From the NCBI RefSeq assembly GCF_900107745.1, contig NZ_FNRO01000007.1, positions 62,001-126,000 of the forward strand: 64,000 nucleotides of DNA, written 5' to 3'. This document shows positions 60,244 to 64,000 of this stretch, piece after piece. Position 1 is the stretch's first letter; each line of letters opens with the position of its first letter. Both the position numbers and the translations under genes were made by a program. This DNA is from Variovorax sp. YR216. GTDB lineage: Bacteria > Pseudomonadota > Gammaproteobacteria > Burkholderiales > Burkholderiaceae_C. The notes beneath the pieces are model-generated. The model was not told the origin of the DNA. It did no database searches and was given only the letters and a program-made list of their open reading frames with translations.

Positions 60244-60810
60244 ACGCGACTTACCTCTTTTTGCTCGAAACCCCGAGCCTCCTGAATGCATGTCGGTGAG
60301 CGCCGTGCGCTCACAGGCGATGCGCCGTCCAGCCCTGCCAACCGTCTGTTGCCTTGACTGTCCGCAGGTTTCCTCGGGCAATGTGGTCGTTGCACGCAGC
60401 GAGGCTTCGATAGACGTCGGCGGCCTGCGCCACTCGGTCGGAGGATGGCTTTTCGGAATCCATGGTGTGGAGGTATGGGCCACAGGCCGGCGCAAGGGCA
60501 TGGGGCACAAAGCTGTTGTTGACGAGACCAATGTCGAGCCTCCCACGCAGGCAAGGTCAAGCAAGTGGTGGTGGAAGACCCTGCTTGCTACCGGAATTTC
60601 TACGGGTCCTTGGCGTCGATGCCGTTGTGGGGCCCTCCGCCGTCATGGCAACGAGCGGAAGGCGGTCAGTCGTGAGATGCGGCCGTGCGCTGACGGCGCG
60701 CTACCTCGGCTCCAAGGAGCTGGCCGCACAATTGCGTGCGGAAACCGACATCTGGCGAGTCAACATCAAGAAGATCGGCTTCCCCGCAGATACCTGAGGC
60801 AACACACCGC
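60244..60810. other. Stretch without a complete gene; contains Bug receptor debris
   Basis: This 567-base gap between the CusF-like and acetoacetyl-CoA synthetase genes holds no complete recognised gene. Several open frames occur but their proteins look unlike any family. Only 60702-60797 is recognisable, listed separately. Confidence 0.55.
60702..60797 (+). pseudogene. C-terminal remnant of a Bug/TctC receptor
   Basis: The last frame before the acetoacetyl-CoA synthetase gene reads SKELAAQLRAETDIWRVNIK then KIGFPAD and stop. This is the typical C-terminal helix of TctC receptors (P.ELA..LRAE...W...I...G). The rest of the gene is absent. Bug receptor genes often precede CoA-ligase genes, so it may be what is left of an original partner of the synthetase gene. 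Confidence 0.5.
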
Positions 60811-62847
60811 ATGACCGAAACCACAAACACGAATGCTCCCCTGTGGACCCCGTCGGCCCGCCGCAAGGCTGATGCCCTGATCACTGCTTTCGAGGGTTGG
60901 CTCGCCAAGGAGCGCGGCCTGCGCTTCGACGGCTACGAGCGCCTCTGGCAGTGGTCGGTGGACGACGCAGAGGGCTTCTGGAGCGCCGTGCTGGCCTTCT
61001 TCGACCTGCGCTTCGAGACGCCGCCGCAGAGCATGCTCGGCGATGCGCGCATGCCCGGCGCCGAATGGTTCCCCGGCGCCCGCGTCAACTTCGTGGATCA
61101 GGTGTTGCGGCATTCGGATCTCGCCTCGCCCGCCATCGTCTATGAAAGCGAGGCTGCGGGATCCGGCGAGATGAGTTGGGGCGAATTGCGCCGGCAGGTC
61201 GGCTCCGTCGCCGCCGCGTTGCGTGAACTGGGTGTCGAGCGGGGCGACCGCGTCGCGGGCTATCTGCCCAACATCGCGCAGACGGTGGTTGCGTTCCTTG
61301 CCACTGCCAGCTTGGGCGCCGTGTGGACGCTGTGCGCACCGGACATGGGGCCGGTGAGCGTGGGCGACCGCTTCCAGCAGATCGAGCCCAAGGTGCTGGT
61401 CACGGTGGATGGCTACCGCTTCGCGGGCAAGCCCTTCGATCGCCGCGCGGCGCTCGACCAGATCCTGGCGGGCCTGCCCAGCGTGCAAGGCGTGCTCTGG
61501 ATTCCGCACCTCGACACGGGCGCTGCGCCGCCGGTGGAAGTGACCCGTCGCCGCTGGCTGCGCTGGAGCGAGGCGACGGCGTCCGACGCCGGCCTGCAGC
61601 CGGTCGCCGTGCCGTCCGACCACCCGCTGTGGATCCTCTATTCCTCGGGCACCACCGGGCTGCCCAAGCCCATCGTGCATGGGCACGGGGGCGTCCTGGC
61701 CAATGGCATGGTCAACATGATCCTGCACAACGACCTGCACGCCGGCGACCGCATCCTCTGGGCGGTCAACACGTCGTGGATGGTCTGGAACGCCCACGTC
61801 ATGAGCCTGCTGGGCGGTGCCACCGTGGTGCTGTACGACGGCAGCGTGACCGGCGCCGGCAAGGAGCCCGACTGGGGCCATCTGTGGAAGCTGGCCGCCC
61901 GCACGCGCGTGCAGTTCTTCGGCGCGGGTGCGGCGATCCATCAGAACTGCCTCAAGGCGGGCATCGTGCCGCGCGAGATCGCCGACCTCGGCGCCTTGCA
62001 GACCGTGGGCTCGACCGGATCGCCGCTCTCGCCGGAGGCCTGCCGCTGGCTCTACGAGGCCGTCAAGCCGGACCTGTGGCTCAACGTCGTCTCCGGCGGC
62101 ACCGATCTGGCCGGCGGTTTTCTCGTCGGCCTGCCGACGCTGCCGGTGTACCTGGGCGAGATGCAATGCCGAACGCTGGGCGCGCACGTCGAGGCCTGGA
62201 ACGATGCGGGCCAGCCCGTCGTCGACGAGGTGGGCGAGCTGGTGTGCACGAACCCGCTGCCATCGATGCCGCTGTTCTTCTGGGGCGACGAGGACGGCAG
62301 CCGCTATCGCGAGAGCTACTTCGACACCTTCCAGGACGCGCAGGGCCGTCCCGTCTGGCGCCACGGCGACTGGTTGCGCCTCGTGCCCAGGCCCGACGCG
62401 GTGGGCGGCGTGATCTACGGCCGCTCCGACGCCACCATCAACCGCCAGGGCGTGCGCATGGGCACGGCCGAGCTGTACCGGGTGGTCGAGGCGCTCGATG
62501 AAGTGGTCGACAGCCTGGTGGTCGACCTGGAGTACCTGGGGCGTCCGTCGTGGATGTCGCTGTTCGTGCAGCTGGCCGACGGCCGGGAGCTCGATGCGGC
62601 GCTGCACCAGCGCATCCGCGACGCGCTGCGCACCGGGCTGTCGGTGCGTCACGTCCCCGACGAGATCGTCCAGGTCTCGGCCATCCCGCGCACGATCACC
62701 GGCAAGAAGCTGGAACTGCCGGTGAAGAAGCTGATGCTCGGCCATGCGCCCGAACGTGTCGTCAAGCGCGATGCGCTGGCCCGGCCGGAGAGCATCGACT
62801 GGTTCGTCGAATTCGCGTCGTCATATCTGCGCCGCAATGCGGGTTAG
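60811..62847 (+). CDS. Acetoacetyl-CoA synthetase (acetoacetate-CoA ligase)
   Basis: The 678-residue product has the acyl-adenylate core: YSSGTTGLPKPIVHGHGGVL, WMVWNAHVMSLLGGATVVLY, SGGTDLAGGFLVGLPTLPVY, the hinge with WRHGDWLRL, and the C-terminal Lys in PRTITGKKLELPVKKLMLG. Its length and the N-terminal ACAS-type part match acetoacetate-CoA ligase (about 650-680 residues). It makes acetoacetyl-CoA from acetoacetate, CoA and ATP. ATG 60811 is used. It is convergent on the alpha/beta hydrolase gene with a 4-base overlap. Confidence 0.92.
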   Translation: MTETTNTNAPLWTPSARRKADALITAFEGWLAKERGLRFDGYERLWQWSVDDAEGFWSAVLAFFDLRFETPPQSMLGDARMPGAEWFPGARVNFVDQVLRHSDLASPAIVYESEAAGSGEMSWGELRRQVGSVAAALRELGVERGDRVAGYLPNIAQTVVAFLATASLGAVWTLCAPDMGPVSVGDRFQQIEPKVLVTVDGYRFAGKPFDRRAALDQILAGLPSVQGVLWIPHLDTGAAPPVEVTRRRWLRWSEATASDAGLQPVAVPSDHPLWILYSSGTTGLPKPIVHGHGGVLANGMVNMILHNDLHAGDRILWAVNTSWMVWNAHVMSLLGGATVVLYDGSVTGAGKEPDWGHLWKLAARTRVQFFGAGAAIHQNCLKAGIVPREIADLGALQTVGSTGSPLSPEACRWLYEAVKPDLWLNVVSGGTDLAGGFLVGLPTLPVYLGEMQCRTLGAHVEAWNDAGQPVVDEVGELVCTNPLPSMPLFFWGDEDGSRYRESYFDTFQDAQGRPVWRHGDWLRLVPRPDAVGGVIYGRSDATINRQGVRMGTAELYRVVEALDEVVDSLVVDLEYLGRPSWMSLFVQLADGRELDAALHQRIRDALRTGLSVRHVPDEIVQVSAIPRTITGKKLELPVKKLMLGHAPERVVKRDALARPESIDWFVEFASSYLRRNAG

Positions 62848-64000
62848 CTTCCCGCATTGAGCACGCCGTCGAAGAACACCCGCACCGACTGCATGCAGTA
62901 GGCCGGCACCAGTTCGCCGTGGTAGGCAAAGGCGACCGACTGGTCCCGCTGCGCATCGGTGCCCGTCGAGTCCGCCCGCTTCTGCGCCTTGGCCTGCGCA
63001 AAGCCTGCGCGCGCCGCCGCGTACGCGTCGTTCACGCCTGTCGTTTCCAGATCCACGACGGAGAGCGATGACGAGGGCATCCCGCGCGCGCGGAAGTAGC
63101 CGGCGGTCGCGAGGCTGCTGTTGAAGTTGACGGTCGGGTCATTGGAGCCGCCGCACATCAGCACCGGATGCACAGGCAGCCAGTTGCGCAGGTCGTTGGC
63201 CACCGCCGCCCTGCGCAGGCCGGTCGTCGGGGTGCAGCCGAGCGGCGACGTTGTGGCGAGCGAAGCCTGCGTTGCCGGCAGTGCATTGCCGGGGCATGGG
63301 TTGGCCTGTACGTCGTTGAACCATGTCGTGAGGTAGCTCTGGCGCACTAGGTTGTTCGCGCCGTAGTCGATCGCCACGCTGGCATTCAAGGGGCCGGGCG
63401 TGGCATCGGCCGGGAAGAAGGCGTACCTCGGCAGCTTGCCTGTCGCGAACAGGTCGTCTCGCGATAGATAGCTCGGCAGCAGCGTGTCGATGCCGGTGGC
63501 GAACGCGTCTTCGTAGATCTCGCGCGTGCTCGCGTAGACGCCGCCGAGCTGCTTCTGCCAGCTGGTCGTGATCAGCGGGAAGAACACCGTGCTGTCGAAC
63601 TCGGGCAGCCCGCTCGCGGTGTAGTCGATCAAGAGGCTTACCGCTGACGGTGCGGACATCGGGGCCGATGCCGTCACCGTCATGCCCGTCGCCTGCATCT
63701 CGCGATGCGCGGCGAGCGCCGCATAGCCGCCTTCCGAATAGCCGGTGACCAGCAGGGATCCGGCGTCCGATGCCGAGAGCGCCGCCAGCGTCGAGCGCGC
63801 TGCCTTGAGCGCATCGATCAACTCCTTGCCCTGCTGGTCGGCATTCAGGAAGGGGTGATAGGGCAGCGTCGACTTGTCGTAGCCCGCGTAGTTGGGCGCC
63901 ACCACGATGTAGCCCTGCGCCGCGAACATCGCCGCCACGATCACGCCTTCGGCAGCGGCCGGCTGGTTGGTGTTGGTGAGATTGGAGATGTCGTAGTTGC
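62844..64000 (-). CDS. Secreted alpha/beta hydrolase (lipase-like), N-terminus outside the window
   Basis: About 385 residues are present; the frame continues beyond the right edge. It has an alpha/beta-hydrolase pattern with YIVVAPNYAGYDKSTLPYHP, the nucleophile elbow VTGYSEGGYAALAAHREM (Ser in GYSEGG), acidic and His residues near the C-terminus in MCGGSNDPTVNFNSS and AFAYHGELVPAYCM. It resembles secretory lipases of Burkholderiales. The stop overlaps the acetoacetyl-CoA synthetase stop. The start and signal peptide are not seen. Confidence 0.82.
   Translation of the reverse strand, partial: NYDISNLTNTNQPAAAEGVIVAAMFAAQGYIVVAPNYAGYDKSTLPYHPFLNADQQGKELIDALKAARSTLAALSASDAGSLLVTGYSEGGYAALAAHREMQATGMTVTASAPMSAPSAVSLLIDYTASGLPEFDSTVFFPLITTSWQKQLGGVYASTREIYEDAFATGIDTLLPSYLSRDDLFATGKLPRYAFFPADATPGPLNASVAIDYGANNLVRQSYLTTWFNDVQANPCPGNALPATQASLATTSPLGCTPTTGLRRAAVANDLRNWLPVHPVLMCGGSNDPTVNFNSSLATAGYFRARGMPSSSLSVVDLETTGVNDAYAAARAGFAQAKAQKRADSTGTDAQRDQSVAFAYHGELVPAYCMQSVRVFFDGVLNAGS

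Noticed and set aside
60766..62745. 659-codon frame opposite acetoacetyl-CoA synthetase
   Set aside because: Antisense shadow; the plus-strand ligase has all motifs of its family.

Overview
The window is high-GC DNA (roughly two thirds G+C) with the gene content of a Comamonadaceae betaproteobacterium, most like Variovorax. Evidence for this is the many Bug/TctC-type periplasmic receptors, CoA-linked oxidation operons, LysR regulators beside catabolic genes, and small secreted proteins typical of Burkholderiales. The species call is inference. No rRNA, tRNA, CRISPR array, insertion sequence or phage gene was seen.

Region 1 (1-5.7 kb) holds a Bug receptor tail, a frameshifted acetolactate synthase divergent from an Lrp-type regulator, two small proteins, and an orphan 7TM histidine kinase. 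Region 2 (5.8-23.6 kb) is a large catabolic locus. A leftward operon runs Bug receptor, enoyl-CoA hydratase, ADP-forming acyl-CoA synthetase, two acyl-CoA dehydrogenases, SDR, double SDR, carboxymuconolactone decarboxylase-like protein. A rightward block carries an SMP-30 lactonase, two luciferase-like monooxygenase paralogs, another Bug receptor, SDR, VOC protein, a flavin reductase fused to an FCD-like sensor domain, and a class III CoA-transferase. A LysR gene sits between them, and a nearly perfect 22-bp motif occurs in front of both arms, so they probably form one regulon for uptake, CoA activation and oxidation of an unknown organic acid.

Region 3 (23.6-30.7 kb) contains small exported proteins, a LytS/LytTR two-component set in which the second kinase has lost its phosphoacceptor histidine, and an outer-membrane barrel. 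Region 4 (30.8-38.7 kb) is an atu/liu-like branched acyl-CoA carboxylation cluster (AtuA-like domain, acyl-CoA dehydrogenase, both carboxylase subunits, enoyl-CoA hydratase) surrounded by gene fragments. Two promoters there share a 21-bp motif. Region 5 (38.7-39.8 kb) is a RES/Xre toxin-antitoxin pair with a palindromic operator.

Region 6 (40.1-51.6 kb) carries two aromatic or ring-cleavage clusters. One runs cupin, extradiol-type VOC protein, small helical protein, Rieske oxygenase. The other is a leftward operon of amidohydrolase, extradiol dioxygenase, FAA hydrolase, flavin hydroxylase, Bug receptor, Rieske oxygenase and its reductase, facing a divergent LysR gene. Region 7 (51.7-60.2 kb) is a copper or heavy-metal island: DUF3703/YtkA-like fusion, di-heme peroxidase, AraC, CopZ-like chaperone behind a CueR-type promoter, Met-rich protein, His-rich DUF2933 protein, CopA ATPase, DUF411 and CusF-like proteins. 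Region 8 (60.2-64 kb) has a Bug receptor remnant, acetoacetyl-CoA synthetase and a truncated secreted alpha/beta hydrolase.
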